DNA from: UBA9647 sp049522195
Lineage (GTDB): Bacteria > Bacteroidota > Ignavibacteria > UBA10030
Assembly: GCA_049522195.1 (NCBI GenBank)
Contig: JBEKOB010000045.1
Span: 1 to 32,303 of the forward strand
Reading direction: 5' to 3'
Length of the DNA stretch: 32,303 bases
The notes beneath the pieces were generated by a model. The model did not search any database and was not told the origin of the DNA. It saw nothing but the letters and a program-made list of their open reading frames with translations. Positions within the stretch are counted from its first letter, which is position 1, and each line of letters starts with the position of its first letter. Shown piece by piece: positions 16,273-26,300 of the stretch. A program made the position numbers and the translations under genes.

Positions 16273-17060
16273 AGCAACCCATGAGCGTCATACCGGAAAG
16301 CCCCGAGCGGCCCTTGATACACATAGAGCACCTTACAAAGGTATATCAGTTGGGTGAGGTGGACGTGCATGCGCTTCGGGGAGTGTCGGTGCAAGTATCA
16401 AAGGGGGAGTTTGTGGCCATCATGGGAGCTTCGGGATCCGGGAAGTCGACATTCATGAACATCCTCGGTTGCCTGGATACTCCCACGAAGGGGTCGTACA
16501 TCCTCGAAGGCACAGATGTTGGCCGGTTATCGAGAGATGAGTTGGCTGCAATCCGGAACCAGAAAATCGGATTTGTCTTTCAGGGCTTCAACCTCCTATC
16601 GCGGACTTCGGCGATCGAGAATGTTGAACTTCCGATGTACTATAGTTCAGTCTCCAACAAATCCCGAATAACGAAAGCGGTCAAAGCGCTCGAGATGGTC
16701 GGCCTCGGGGATCGAAGTCACCACTATCCGAACCAGCTCTCCGGGGGTCAGCAGCAGCGGGTAGCGATTGCAAGGTCGTTGGTGAACGACCCAAGCATCA
16801 TCCTGGCCGACGAACCGACCGGTAACCTGGATAGCAGAACGAGCGTTGAGGTCATGGGCATCTTCCAGGAGCTCAACAGCCACGGCATCACCATCATTCT
16901 GGTTACGCACGAACCCGACATTGCTTCGTTCGCAAAAAGACAAATCGTCTTTCGGGATGGGAAAATCAAATCCGATAAGATCAATCCGAGTCCCAGAATT
17001 GCAGTCGAGGTCATCAAGGAAATGCCAATGATCGAGGATGAGGAGGCAGAGGCGGCATGA
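16269..17060 (+). CDS. MacB/LolD-type ABC transporter ATPase
   Basis: The 263-residue ATPase powers the exporter with the adaptor before it and the permease after it. Walker A is GASGSGKS (53-60), the Q-loop Gln is Q105, the signature LSGGQ is at 157-161, Walker B IILADE is at 177-182 and the switch His is H214. It belongs to the MacB/LolD/FtsE group. In Escherichia coli MacB the ATPase and permease are fused; here they are two genes. Both ends overlap neighbours by 4 bases (ATGA), showing tight translational coupling. A short acidic tail (EDEEAEAA) follows the ATPase domain. Confidence 0.95.
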   Translation: MKQPMSVIPESPERPLIHIEHLTKVYQLGEVDVHALRGVSVQVSKGEFVAIMGASGSGKSTFMNILGCLDTPTKGSYILEGTDVGRLSRDELAAIRNQKIGFVFQGFNLLSRTSAIENVELPMYYSSVSNKSRITKAVKALEMVGLGDRSHHYPNQLSGGQQQRVAIARSLVNDPSIILADEPTGNLDSRTSVEVMGIFQELNSHGITIILVTHEPDIASFAKRQIVFRDGKIKSDKINPSPRIAVEVIKEMPMIEDEEAEAA

Positions 17061-18274
17061 AGATTTTGAATATTCTTGTCTCGGCCTTTCGGGCTCTTCA
17101 GCGTAATAAGTTGAGATCGTTTCTGACCATGCTGGGGATTATCATCGGTGTTGGAGCCGTGATCGCTATGCTGGCGATCGGACAGGGTGCGGAGTATTCG
17201 GTAAAGGAACAAATTGCAGCCTTGGGTACCAATGTGATCATGATTTTTCCGGGTGCTCAACAACAAGCGGGCGTCAGAACCAGTGCGGGATCAGCGGTAA
17301 TGCTCACTGAGGATGACGCGACGGCAATTTCGAGGGAATGTCCAGCCGTGCAATACCTCTCTCCCGGTTCCATGGCCGGTGGTCAAGTCATTGCGGGAAA
17401 TTTGAACTGGTCCACGGCCATTCAGGGAGTGGGCGGGGACTACCTGACAATTCGCGACTGGTCACTTGAGTACGGAGAATTCTTTACCGATCAGGACATC
17501 AAGGGGGCGGCAAAAGTCTGTGTCCTGGGAAGAACGGTCGCCGACAACCTCTTTCCTGATTCGAGCCCGGTTGATCAAACGATCCGAATTCGGAATGTCC
17601 CCTTCAAAGTCACAGGCGTTCTTTCGAAGAAGGGACAGAATGCGATGGGTCAGGACCAGGACGATGTCATCATAGCTCCCTACACGACAGTCATTCGACG
17701 TCTCTCCCACTGGCCGAATCTGCGGTTCATCCTCGTTTCCGCAGCAAGTATGAATGATATGACTACCGCACAGACTCAGATTACTGAGCTGTTAAGGATG
17801 CGACACAAGATTCAGCCCTACGATGCGGATGATTTCACCATCCGCAATCAGACTGACCTGGCTGCTACCGCAACGGCAACAACGCAAATCCTGACCATCC
17901 TTCTGGCGAGTATAGCTTCCGTGTCGCTCCTCGTGGGCGGCATAGGGATCATGAACATCATGCTTGTTTCGGTTACCGAAAGGACCCGTGAAATCGGTAT
18001 CCGGATGTCAATTGGCGCACGGGGAAGAGACATCCTGACTCAATTTCTTATCGAAGTGCTTGTCCTCAGTTTGCTGGGTGGATTCGTCGGAATCGTTCTC
18101 GGAACCGTTGGCTCATCAGTCATTTCAAGCCTGGCAAAATGGCCGACGATCGTCACGGCGTTTTCGATAGCGCTTTCGTTCGGTTTTTCGATTGCCATAG
18201 GCATATTCTTCGGATTCTATCCTGCCAGGAAAGCGGCAATGCTGAATCCGATTGACGCATTGCGGTACGAGTGA
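17057..18274 (+). CDS. MacB-like ABC transporter permease (FtsX/MacB_PCD family)
   Basis: The 405-residue protein has one N-terminal membrane helix (about 21-43), a large periplasmic MacB_PCD domain (about 45-265) and three C-terminal helices (about 275-305, 328-360, 366-388). The family motifs TMLGIIIGVGAVI (24-36), GGIGIMNIMLVSVTERTREIG just after the second helix, and the ending FYPARKAAMLNPIDALRYE are present. It forms the mechanotransmission exporter with the ATPase and adaptor; possible cargo includes antibiotics, lipoproteins or peptides. It starts in a 4-base overlap with the ATPase stop. Confidence 0.95.
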   Translation: MKILNILVSAFRALQRNKLRSFLTMLGIIIGVGAVIAMLAIGQGAEYSVKEQIAALGTNVIMIFPGAQQQAGVRTSAGSAVMLTEDDATAISRECPAVQYLSPGSMAGGQVIAGNLNWSTAIQGVGGDYLTIRDWSLEYGEFFTDQDIKGAAKVCVLGRTVADNLFPDSSPVDQTIRIRNVPFKVTGVLSKKGQNAMGQDQDDVIIAPYTTVIRRLSHWPNLRFILVSAASMNDMTTAQTQITELLRMRHKIQPYDADDFTIRNQTDLAATATATTQILTILLASIASVSLLVGGIGIMNIMLVSVTERTREIGIRMSIGARGRDILTQFLIEVLVLSLLGGFVGIVLGTVGSSVISSLAKWPTIVTAFSIALSFGFSIAIGIFFGFYPARKAAMLNPIDALRYE

Positions 18275-18317
18275 GACCATGCCACAAAGAAAGGAAATCA
18301 GCCGTGGAGGATCCACC

Positions 18318-19220
18318 ATGACCTTCAAAGATGAACCGAACCCCCAACGTAGTGCCGTCGATATGTTCGAACGATCCGCGTTGATCGCTGAAGAGGTGCC
18401 GGCCGAAAAAGGAAGTGGCCTGAACGCGATAGTGGTTACGAATGCACTCACGCGTCGCTTCGGCGACCTGATTGCCGTAGATTCATTGACGATCTCGGTG
18501 CAGGCTGGAGAAGTATTCGGGTTGCTGGGGCCGAATGGGGCTGGCAAGACCACGGTGATTAAGATGCTGACGACTCTGCTGCCAGCTACCTCGGGGAGCG
18601 CCAGTATCGGAAATTTTGAACTTGCGCACCATGCATCCGACATCCGCCGCATGATAGGGTACGTTCCACAAATGCTTTCCGCAGACGGTGCACTCACCGG
18701 CTTCGAGAACCTGGAAGTTTTTGCCAAGCTCTACGATATCCCGCGCTCTGAACGATCCCCCCGCATCCACGATTCGCTTGCCTTCATGGATCTCGCGGGA
18801 GTGTCAAACAAACTTGTTCGCACGTACTCCGGCGGAATGATCAGGCGGCTTGAGATCGCTGAGAGCATGCTGCATCATCCGCAAGTGCTTTTTCTGGATG
18901 AGCCAACGGTAGGGCTTGACCCGACAGCGCGTCATGCTGTCTGGGAACATATCCAACAGCTCCGGGCCGAGTTCGGCACGACAATATTCCTCACGACCCA
19001 CTACATGGATGAAGCTGACAGTCTCTGCGATCGGGTGGCCTTCATGCACAACGGAAAAGTGACTGCAATTGGGACTCCATCTGATCTCAAAGCTTCCATC
19101 GGTGGCAACGAGGTAACGCTGGATGATGTCTTCGCTCACTATACCGGCGGCACACTAATAGAAGGAGATACGTACCGTGACACCGCAAGAACTCGCCGTA
19201 CCACGCAACGACTCGGCTAA
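18318..19220 (+). CDS. ABC-2 type exporter ATPase (DrrA-like)
   Basis: The 300-residue ATPase has Walker A GPNGAGKTT (71-79), Q-loop Q118, signature YSGGM (170-174), Walker B LFLDEP (191-196) and switch H228 in TTHYMDEAD. This is the DrrA/daunorubicin-resistance group, which exports drugs or lipids with an ABC-2 permease. About 37 residues precede the ABC domain, longer than usual. I chose the ATG at 18318 because GGAGG lies upstream; ATGs at 18252 and 18279 in the same frame are poorly supported and the first overlaps the MacB permease gene. Its last 44 bases overlap the permease gene that follows. Confidence 0.93.
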   Translation: MTFKDEPNPQRSAVDMFERSALIAEEVPAEKGSGLNAIVVTNALTRRFGDLIAVDSLTISVQAGEVFGLLGPNGAGKTTVIKMLTTLLPATSGSASIGNFELAHHASDIRRMIGYVPQMLSADGALTGFENLEVFAKLYDIPRSERSPRIHDSLAFMDLAGVSNKLVRTYSGGMIRRLEIAESMLHHPQVLFLDEPTVGLDPTARHAVWEHIQQLRAEFGTTIFLTTHYMDEADSLCDRVAFMHNGKVTAIGTPSDLKASIGGNEVTLDDVFAHYTGGTLIEGDTYRDTARTRRTTQRLG

Positions 19221-20028
19221 AATATCCAGGTCTCCTGTGATGGGCACGATGCTGGGGATCGCCAGCTTCCTGCGAAAGACAGCCACGATTGTCAACCTGG
19301 AGATTCGCAAGCTTCGTCACGACTCGACCGAATTAATCACCCGGGCTGTGCAGCCGGCATTGTGGCTGCTGGTTTTTGGCGAAGTCTTCACGCAAGTTCG
19401 TGCAATCCCGACCGGAAATCTCCGCTATATCGATTTCATGGCCCCGGGCATTTTGGCGCAGTCAGTTCTCTTCATAGCGATCTTCTACGGCATCGCGATC
19501 ATTTGGGAACGGGACCTGGGAATCATTCACAAACTCCTCGTAAGCCCGACACCACGGAGTGCCCTCGTTCTGGGCAAAGCGCTTTCTGCAGGGGTGCGTG
19601 GCCTGGCTCAAGCGGTCATTGTGTACATCCTCGCCCTGCTGCTCGGAGTTCAATTGAACTGGCACCCTCTCGCCTTGCTTGGAGTGCTCGTCATCGTTGT
19701 GCTGGGCTCGGCGCTGTTTTCCACCTTTTCCCTCATCATCGCATGTCTGGTAAAAACGCGTGAGCGCTTCATGGGTGTCGGCCAAATACTCACCATGCCG
19801 TTGTTTTTCGCCAGTAATGCGATCTATCCTGTGGCGATCATGCCGGGTTGGTTGCGGGTCGTTGCGCATGTCAATCCTTTGACGTACGAGGTGGATGCGC
19901 TCAGGACTTTGATGCTCAGCAGCGGTACCAGCGAATTTGGTCTACCATTGGATTTCGTGGTCCTGTTTGCTATCACCGGGGTGCTGGTTCTTATCGGTGG
20001 GGCGCTCTACCCGACGGTCGTCAGGTGA
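19177..20028 (+). CDS. ABC-2 type exporter permease (DrrB-like)
   Basis: The 283-residue protein has about six membrane helices (about 58-73, 92-110, 141-160, 165-190, 205-222, 258-278). It shows the ABC-2 family pattern: GIAIIWERDLGIIHKLLVSP (105-124) and the stretch around NAIYPVAIMPGWL (214-226) and NPLTYEVDALR (233-243). It starts at a GTG (19177) with AAGGAGA upstream, inside the 3' end of the ATPase gene, so the two are co-translated and form one exporter. The substrate is unknown. Confidence 0.93.
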   Translation: MTPQELAVPRNDSAKISRSPVMGTMLGIASFLRKTATIVNLEIRKLRHDSTELITRAVQPALWLLVFGEVFTQVRAIPTGNLRYIDFMAPGILAQSVLFIAIFYGIAIIWERDLGIIHKLLVSPTPRSALVLGKALSAGVRGLAQAVIVYILALLLGVQLNWHPLALLGVLVIVVLGSALFSTFSLIIACLVKTRERFMGVGQILTMPLFFASNAIYPVAIMPGWLRVVAHVNPLTYEVDALRTLMLSSGTSEFGLPLDFVVLFAITGVLVLIGGALYPTVVR

Positions 20029-20095
20029 ATCCCAGTTCCGTGTCGGAGAGGAAACGAATCTTTGGCAAACACAAACATCATGAAAGGACAAAATC

Positions 20096-20890
20096 ATGCG
20101 TAACCATCAGAGTCTCCTGGCGTTCTTGCTCGGCTCCGTTCTCATCGGTATTGTCACCCTTCAGGGGTGCGCACCCGTTGGAGTCTATCGCGAAAGGGCG
20201 CAAATGGCTGCAGTCGCGCAAAACCGGGATTACGATATTCCAGACCTAAATTCATATGGGGAATGGATTGCGATCAACCCATATGGGCGCGTGTGGCGAC
20301 CGTATGTTGCAGCAGGATGGCAGCCGTTTTCGTACGGCCACTGGATATATTCCGATGTCGGCTGGGTGTGGGTGTCCTATGAGCCCTTCGGCTGGGTGGT
20401 CTATCACTACGGCAGCTGGTACTATTCAGAGGACGACGGCTGGGTGTGGGTGCCAGGGTACGGCGGCTGGTCACCGGCAATCGTCGACTGGATTCAGTAC
20501 GGTGACTATGTATGTTGGGCGCCCCTTGCGGCCCGCGGAGTTGTCTGGGATCGCCCCTGGGAAGAACACAATCACAACGTCTGGACGGTTATCCGCGCGG
20601 AAAACTTTACCCGCGACAATGTTGGGCAGCAGAGGATTACCGGGGCAGACCTCCATATGGGCGATCAACCTGTTGGGGTTATGCAGCGTGCCCCAGGACC
20701 TCAGGAAATAGAGAGTCGCACACACCAACCGGTCGCAACGATGAACGTCAGTCGGGATCCAGTAAGCGTCGGCAGTAGCCAGATTCACAGGATGCAGGTT
20801 CCGGAATCGGAAACGCAACGAGTTGAGAAATACAGAGGCACAGTTGAGAGAGACGTGCTGAGACGCCCCGACCAGGGTGAACATCGCTGA
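20096..20890 (+). CDS. YXWGXW/DUF6600-type lipoprotein
   Basis: The 264-residue protein begins with a lipoprotein signal ending in LQGC (Cys25), so it should be membrane-anchored and face the periplasm. The middle (about 54-140) is very rich in Trp, Tyr and Gly, with repeated GW, GHW and GSW units such as GWVWVSYEPFGWVVYHYGSW, followed by a Trp-containing linker (WAPLAARGVVW) and a polar C-terminus. I recognise the type but not a function. AAAGGA lies upstream of the ATG. It follows the exporter genes by 67 bases and precedes the sigma factor gene, suggesting an envelope-stress context. Confidence 0.82.
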   Translation: MRNHQSLLAFLLGSVLIGIVTLQGCAPVGVYRERAQMAAVAQNRDYDIPDLNSYGEWIAINPYGRVWRPYVAAGWQPFSYGHWIYSDVGWVWVSYEPFGWVVYHYGSWYYSEDDGWVWVPGYGGWSPAIVDWIQYGDYVCWAPLAARGVVWDRPWEEHNHNVWTVIRAENFTRDNVGQQRITGADLHMGDQPVGVMQRAPGPQEIESRTHQPVATMNVSRDPVSVGSSQIHRMQVPESETQRVEKYRGTVERDVLRRPDQGEHR

Positions 20891-20957
20891 ACATGCAAGT
20901 AGGTTGATGAGTTCAAGAGTGTTTTCTCAATTTGTCAGAAAGTGAGGGATGAGAGCA

Positions 20958-21584
20958 ATGCAGCGGAATCGAATTGCGAGGCAAAAGGAACCCGATCGTC
21001 TCAAGCCGGCTTCAATTCAGGAAACCTTTGAGGGCGATCATCGTGACGAGTTCGAACGGACAGCGGTTCCGCATATGACCGTCCTCTACAACCACGCGAT
21101 GCACCTGACGATGAATTCCGATGATGCAAAGGATCTCTTGCAGGAAACATATCTCAGGGCTTACCGGTTTTGGGATAAGTTTGAGATGGGGACCAACATC
21201 AAAGGCTGGCTCTATCAGATCATGAAGAACTCTTACATTAATCATTACAGAAAAAGAGTCAAGGAGCCAAAGCCGGTAGAATTCGACGAGAGCCTATTCC
21301 ACCACAATCCTGTGCCCGATACTCCGACCCAGCTTCATCCTGTTGTTGGTGAGCAAGATTCGTACGATGTTTTCGAAGATGAGATCGCACGTTCCCTCGA
21401 GTCCCTGCCGGGTGATTTCAGGACCGTGGTGATGCTGAGCGATATGGAGGATTTCACGTACGAGGAAATCGCGAGCATGGTTGCCGTGCCGATTGGGACC
21501 GTTCGCTCCCGTCTCCACAGAGGACGGAGATTGTTGAGAGAGAGGCTTAGAAACTATACCAGGAGTAATCGGTATTTAATTTAA
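20958..21584 (+). CDS. ECF-type RNA polymerase sigma factor
   Basis: The 208-residue protein has sigma region 2 (about 33-101; DLLQETYLRAYRFWDKF at 59-75, then IKGWLYQIMKNSYINHYRK) and region 4 (about 141-195; FTYEEIASMVAVPIGTVRSR at 166-185). This is an extracytoplasmic-function sigma factor that directs RNA polymerase to stress or envelope promoters. I prefer the ATG at 20958, nine bases after GAGGG; an in-frame ATG at 20949 would touch that site. No anti-sigma gene is adjacent; instead a membrane SpoIIE-type phosphatase follows after 63 bases and may take part in its control. Confidence 0.94.
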   Translation: MQRNRIARQKEPDRLKPASIQETFEGDHRDEFERTAVPHMTVLYNHAMHLTMNSDDAKDLLQETYLRAYRFWDKFEMGTNIKGWLYQIMKNSYINHYRKRVKEPKPVEFDESLFHHNPVPDTPTQLHPVVGEQDSYDVFEDEIARSLESLPGDFRTVVMLSDMEDFTYEEIASMVAVPIGTVRSRLHRGRRLLRERLRNYTRSNRYLI

Positions 21585-21647
21585 GAATATTGCAATCCTT
21601 CGAAAGATTCTTATCTCTTTTCGCGGAAGACGTTGCGCGGGCATGCA

Positions 21648-22778
21648 ATGAACACGTACTTATCGTATTTGGAATCCCGACCCAGGAAGCCGTTCTTGAT
21701 AAGCTTGATGCTTCTTCTGGTCGTCGTCGGAGCAATCGATTACATTACCGGAGTTGAGGTTTCTTTCTCGGCCTTGTACCTGGTTCCTGTTGCACTCGGC
21801 GCCTGGGTCCTCGGTCGGCGGACTGGTGTGTTCTTTTCGATTGTCTCTGCGATTGTGTGGTATCTGGCTGATTTCATGTCATCACCATCGTATTCGCATC
21901 CTCTTATTCCCTACTGGAATGCTCTCGTGATGCTCGCTGGTTTTCTCACGACTGCACTGGTTCTTGCCAGACTCAAGCAAACGATAGATGGCGAGAACCG
22001 ACTTGCAAGAGAAATTCAAGAGCGGTTGCTCCCGAGAGAGATTCCACGCGTTTCGGGATATGAAATCGCAGGAGCTTGGCGGCCCGCTCAATCAGTGAGT
22101 GGAGACTACTATGACGTCATCACGTTGGATGACGACTTGTTGGCTTTTTGTGTCGGGGATGTCGTAGGACACGGAATTCCTGCCGCCTTGCTCATGTCGA
22201 ACTTGCAGGCTGCGGTAAGAATGCTCGCGATCAGCAAGCTCCCGCCGAGAGAGATATGTACTCAGTTGAATAAGTTCATCTTCAGCAATACCACGCGTGA
22301 CAAATTCATCACGTTCTTCTACGGTGTCCTGGATACCAGCAAAAAAGAATTCGTGTACACGAATGCCGGGCATAATCGGCCCCTTCTTATGCGTACCAAT
22401 GGCGATAGGATTTCGCCTTCCGAAGGAGGAATCGCTCTTGGGCTGCTACCTGATTTTGGCTACAATCAGGGAAGAGTCCACCTCGAGGAGGGGGATCTTT
22501 TGCTCCTCTACACCGATGGTGTAGTGGAAGCAAGAAACCTGCGAAACGAACTATTCGATGACGAACGCCTTCTCAATGTTCTGGAGGAGAATCACACCAA
22601 GGGGGCAACGGCGACGTGCAACAGTATCCTTCAGGTAGTATCAGAGTTCAGCAAGGGCATCTATCAGGACGACCTTACACTGCTCGCACTTTCTGTTCAA
22701 GCGCCTGATTCCAAATGGGAAGAGATGAGTGCGCGACAGAGAGGATCAGTAGAGGAAACGCGTATCAGTATTCTTTAG
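21648..22778 (+). CDS. Membrane-anchored SpoIIE/PP2C-type Ser/Thr phosphatase
   Basis: The 376-residue protein has an N-terminal membrane sensor region of about three to four helices (15-35, 41-56, 60-77, 88-108), then a short coiled linker and a SpoIIE-type PP2C domain (about 140-352). Metal-binding Asp residues are visible in SGDYYD (D153), VGDVVGHG (D171), YTDGVVEAR (D290) and QDDLTLLAL (D341/D342), so it should be active. Such phosphatases dephosphorylate anti-anti-sigma proteins in partner-switching pathways. The ATG at 21648 is likely; an upstream TTG at 21633 is less so, and neither has a clear ribosome site. It follows the ECF sigma gene on the same strand. Confidence 0.92.
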   Translation: MNTYLSYLESRPRKPFLISLMLLLVVVGAIDYITGVEVSFSALYLVPVALGAWVLGRRTGVFFSIVSAIVWYLADFMSSPSYSHPLIPYWNALVMLAGFLTTALVLARLKQTIDGENRLAREIQERLLPREIPRVSGYEIAGAWRPAQSVSGDYYDVITLDDDLLAFCVGDVVGHGIPAALLMSNLQAAVRMLAISKLPPREICTQLNKFIFSNTTRDKFITFFYGVLDTSKKEFVYTNAGHNRPLLMRTNGDRISPSEGGIALGLLPDFGYNQGRVHLEEGDLLLLYTDGVVEARNLRNELFDDERLLNVLEENHTKGATATCNSILQVVSEFSKGIYQDDLTLLALSVQAPDSKWEEMSARQRGSVEETRISIL

Positions 22779-22841
22779 CACCGACGACCATGAGGACGCG
22801 TCAGCTCTAGAAATGTACTGTTGACAAGGAGGAATCGATCC

Positions 22842-23201
22842 GTGTTTGTTTTCGTGGCAATCGATCTTGTAAGCGCTCTTCTTCTTCTCGGGGCGTTCTA
22901 CCTGATTTGGAAAGAAAAGAGAAAGTACTACTCAATAAGGATGGTCCTGCCAGCCGTCGCTCTTCTGACACTGGGCCGGTTTTGCGATATCTTGCTTGAG
23001 CATCCCTCGTTGCGTGAATCCAGCCCCTTCGGCCTGTCGGCCGCTGCATATGAGATTCTCGTCGCGTCTTGGGATGAGCCTCCATCCGGCGGCAGCCACA
23101 TCGCCCGGTGGGATGCATCTCGATATTTCAGCGGACTCTATCTCTACCGGCTTACGACCGACGCTTTTGTCCAGACGAGGAAAATCGTGCTATTGAAGTA
23201 A
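22842..23201 (+). CDS. Small membrane protein fused to an orphan T9SS sorting tail
   Basis: A GTG at 22842 follows a strong AAGGAGGA site, giving 119 residues. Residues 3-23 form a membrane helix, followed by a basic segment and a second hydrophobic stretch (35-52). From about residue 69 the sequence changes to a type IX secretion C-terminal pattern: GGSHIARWDAS, FSGLYLYRL and FVQTRKIVLLK. Such tails normally end large secreted proteins and route them across the outer membrane; here there is no signal peptide and no passenger. I infer a deletion that joined the start of one gene to the end of another. Whether the product is made is unknown. Confidence 0.6.
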   Translation: MFVFVAIDLVSALLLLGAFYLIWKEKRKYYSIRMVLPAVALLTLGRFCDILLEHPSLRESSPFGLSAAAYEILVASWDEPPSGGSHIARWDASRYFSGLYLYRLTTDAFVQTRKIVLLK

Positions 23202-23346
23202 TTAGCCGCTTCGTCCCACCCTCGTTCTGCGCATTCCTTGCGTCCACCTCCTTTTTTTCGTAATGTCGATGTGCTTCCTCAACGATCACATCTCCTGACC
23301 GACCACACCACTCCTAACCAGTCATCACTATTGACAGGATCTCATC

Positions 23347-26300
23347 ATGAAACGCTTCGCGCTCTTCCTGCTTGTCCTTGCATTTCCTGCGGTGCTGTTG
23401 GCGGGCTCTCCGCAAGGGTACTACCGGTTCCCGACACTCAGCGCTGACAAAATCATTTTCACTGCCGAAGGCGATTTGTGGAAAGTCGATCTCAACGGCG
23501 GCATGGCACAACGCCTGACCTCTCACCTGGGAAGTGAAACCAACGCCGCTGTCTCACCCGACGGTAGACTCGTCGCATTCTCGGCTCAATATGAAGGGCC
23601 GACAGAAGTTTATACGATGCCGGTCGAGGGAGGGCTCCCGACCCGGCACACGTATGACGGCGACGCCATTGTCGTGGGCTGGACACCGGACGGCAGAATT
23701 ATTTATCAATCCAGCCACTACTCGACGCTCCCGAATCGACAGCTGCTCACGATCAATTTGAAGACGGGAACCTCCGACTTGATCCCCCTCAGCCAGGCAA
23801 GTGACGGTTGTTTCGACGCACAGGGGACAACCCTGTTCTTCACACGACTCCCGTTCCAGGGAAGCCACACCAAGCGCTACAAAGGAGGAACCGCACAGAA
23901 TATCTGGAAGTACGAACTCGGAAAACCGGAGGCCTCACCGCTGACTGCCGACTTTGCCGGAACGAGCAAGGTCCCGATGTGGTGGAACAAACGGATCTAC
24001 TTCGCGAGCGATCGTGACGGCACGATGAACCTCTGGTCGATGAATGAAGATGGGAAGGATTTGAAACAGCTTACGTTTCATAAAGGGTGGGATGTCAAAT
24101 CTCCCGCATTGAGGGATGGAAAAATTGTGTACCAAGTCGGCGCCGATATCCACGTCTTCGATATTGCCGCGAATGCGGACCGGCTCGTCCCCATCACACT
24201 TTCATCCGATCTTGACCAGGAGCGAGAACGATGGGTGAAGAAGCCATCCGACTACCTGACATCGACGAACGTTTCTTCAAACGGGGACTATGTCGTGTTG
24301 ACTGCACGTGGTCAGGTATTCGTCGCACCGGCGCAGCAAGGAAGGCTGGTGCGTGCCACAACCAGGAGCAAGGTGCGCTACCGGAGTGCCCAATTCATGC
24401 CCGACGGCAAATCGCTCCTCGTCCTTTCGGATGAAACGGGCGAGCTCGAGTTCTGCAAGGTGCCTGCAAACGGCATCGGAGATCCGGAGCAGCTTACGAA
24501 TGACGGAAAGGTCTTCCGCTACGATCCGTCGATATCGCCGAACGGGAAGTGGATCGTGTTCGACGACAAGAATCAGAAGCTCTGGCTGTTCAATCTCGAA
24601 ACGAAAAAGATGACTCAGATTGCGTCGTCGGAGTACGACGGATTCAGCGGCTACAGCTGGTCATCGGATAGCAAGTGGCTGATGTTCGTTCAGACCGCAG
24701 AAAACACCAATTCGCAGGTCATGCTCTATAACATCGCGGACGCGAAGACAGTCGCTTTAACTCGTGATCGGGTCGAGAGCTACAATCCCGTCTGGAGCGT
24801 CGATGGGAAGTGGATCTATTTCCTCTCCGACCGTGTTTTCCAGTCGCTCGTTGGCGGCCCGTGGGGATCGCGCCAACCCGAGCCGTTCTTCGACAAGACC
24901 ACGAAAATCTACAGCATCTCGCTGAGAAAAGACGGGCGTTCCCCGTTCCTCCCGACGGATGAACTCGCCGCTGCGCAATCAGAGGAGAAAGACAAGGAAA
25001 AGGAGAAGACGATCGATGTTGTTATCGATCTCGACGGAATTCAGGACAGGGTCTTCGAAGTTCCATTGCCAGCAGGCAGATACCGGGAGCTCTCGATCAA
25101 CGACAAGAACCTGTTCTGGACGGAGTCTGAGGCCGGCTTCGGCTCAAAGACGAAACTCGTCGCACTGGAAATAAAGAACAAGGATATTACACCGAAGACT
25201 CTGCTGGATGAGGTGAACGGCTACGATCTCACCCGCGACGGCAAGAAGTTGATGGTTCAGAAATCAGGTGATATCTATATCATCGACGCATCGACCTCGC
25301 CTCCGTCGGATCTGCCGAAGAGTAAGGTAACCCTTGACAATTGGACGTTCACGATCAGTCCCCGTGAAGAATGGCGCCAGATGGTGATGGAAGAATGGAG
25401 ACTCGAGAGAGATAATTTTTACGATCCGAATCTTCATGGCATCGACTACAAGGGATTGTTGGAACGACACCTTCCGCTCGTCGACCGCGTGACCGATCGG
25501 GATGAACTGAACGACCTCATTACAGACCTGGTGGGCGAGCTTGCTGCGCTCCACATTTTTGTTGGCGGGGGCGACAGGAGGCTGGGTCTTGACCAGATCA
25601 GCCCCGCTTCCCTCGGCGCTCTTCTCGTGAAGGATGAAGCGAACGGAGGATACAGGATTCAGCACATCTACCTCTCAGATCCGGACTATCTCGAGGTCTC
25701 CTCGCCACTCTCGAGACCTGGATTGACCATCAAGGAGGGGGACGTGATCAAATCGATCAACGGTGTTTCGACGTTGTCCGTGGAATCTCCGTACCTGCTT
25801 CTCAGAAATCTGACGAACCAGCAGGTGCTGCTCAAAATGAAGTCCGCTGGAACCGGCAAAGACTATGAGGCGGTCGTGAAACCGATTTCGCAGGGAGATG
25901 AATCGAATCTTCGGTACAGTGAATGGGAGTATACCCGCCGGCTGCGAGTCGAAGAAGCAAGCAAGAACGACATAGGCTACGTTCATCTCCGCGCAATGGG
26001 CAGTGGCAATTACACAGAATGGGTGAAAAACTTCTACCCAGTGTTCAATCGAAAAGGATTGATCATCGACGTGCGACACAACCGGGGCGGAAACATCGAC
26101 AGCTGGATCCTGGAGAAACTCATGCGCAAGGCATGGTTCTACTGGAAACAGCGCACACTGCAGCCGACCTGGAATATGCAATATGCGTTTCGCGGTCACC
26201 TCGTGGTCCTCTGCAACGAGTTTACTGCCTCTGACGGCGAGGCATTCTCAGAAGGATTCCGCCGACTCGGGTTGGGCAAAGTGATCGGGACAAGAACGTG

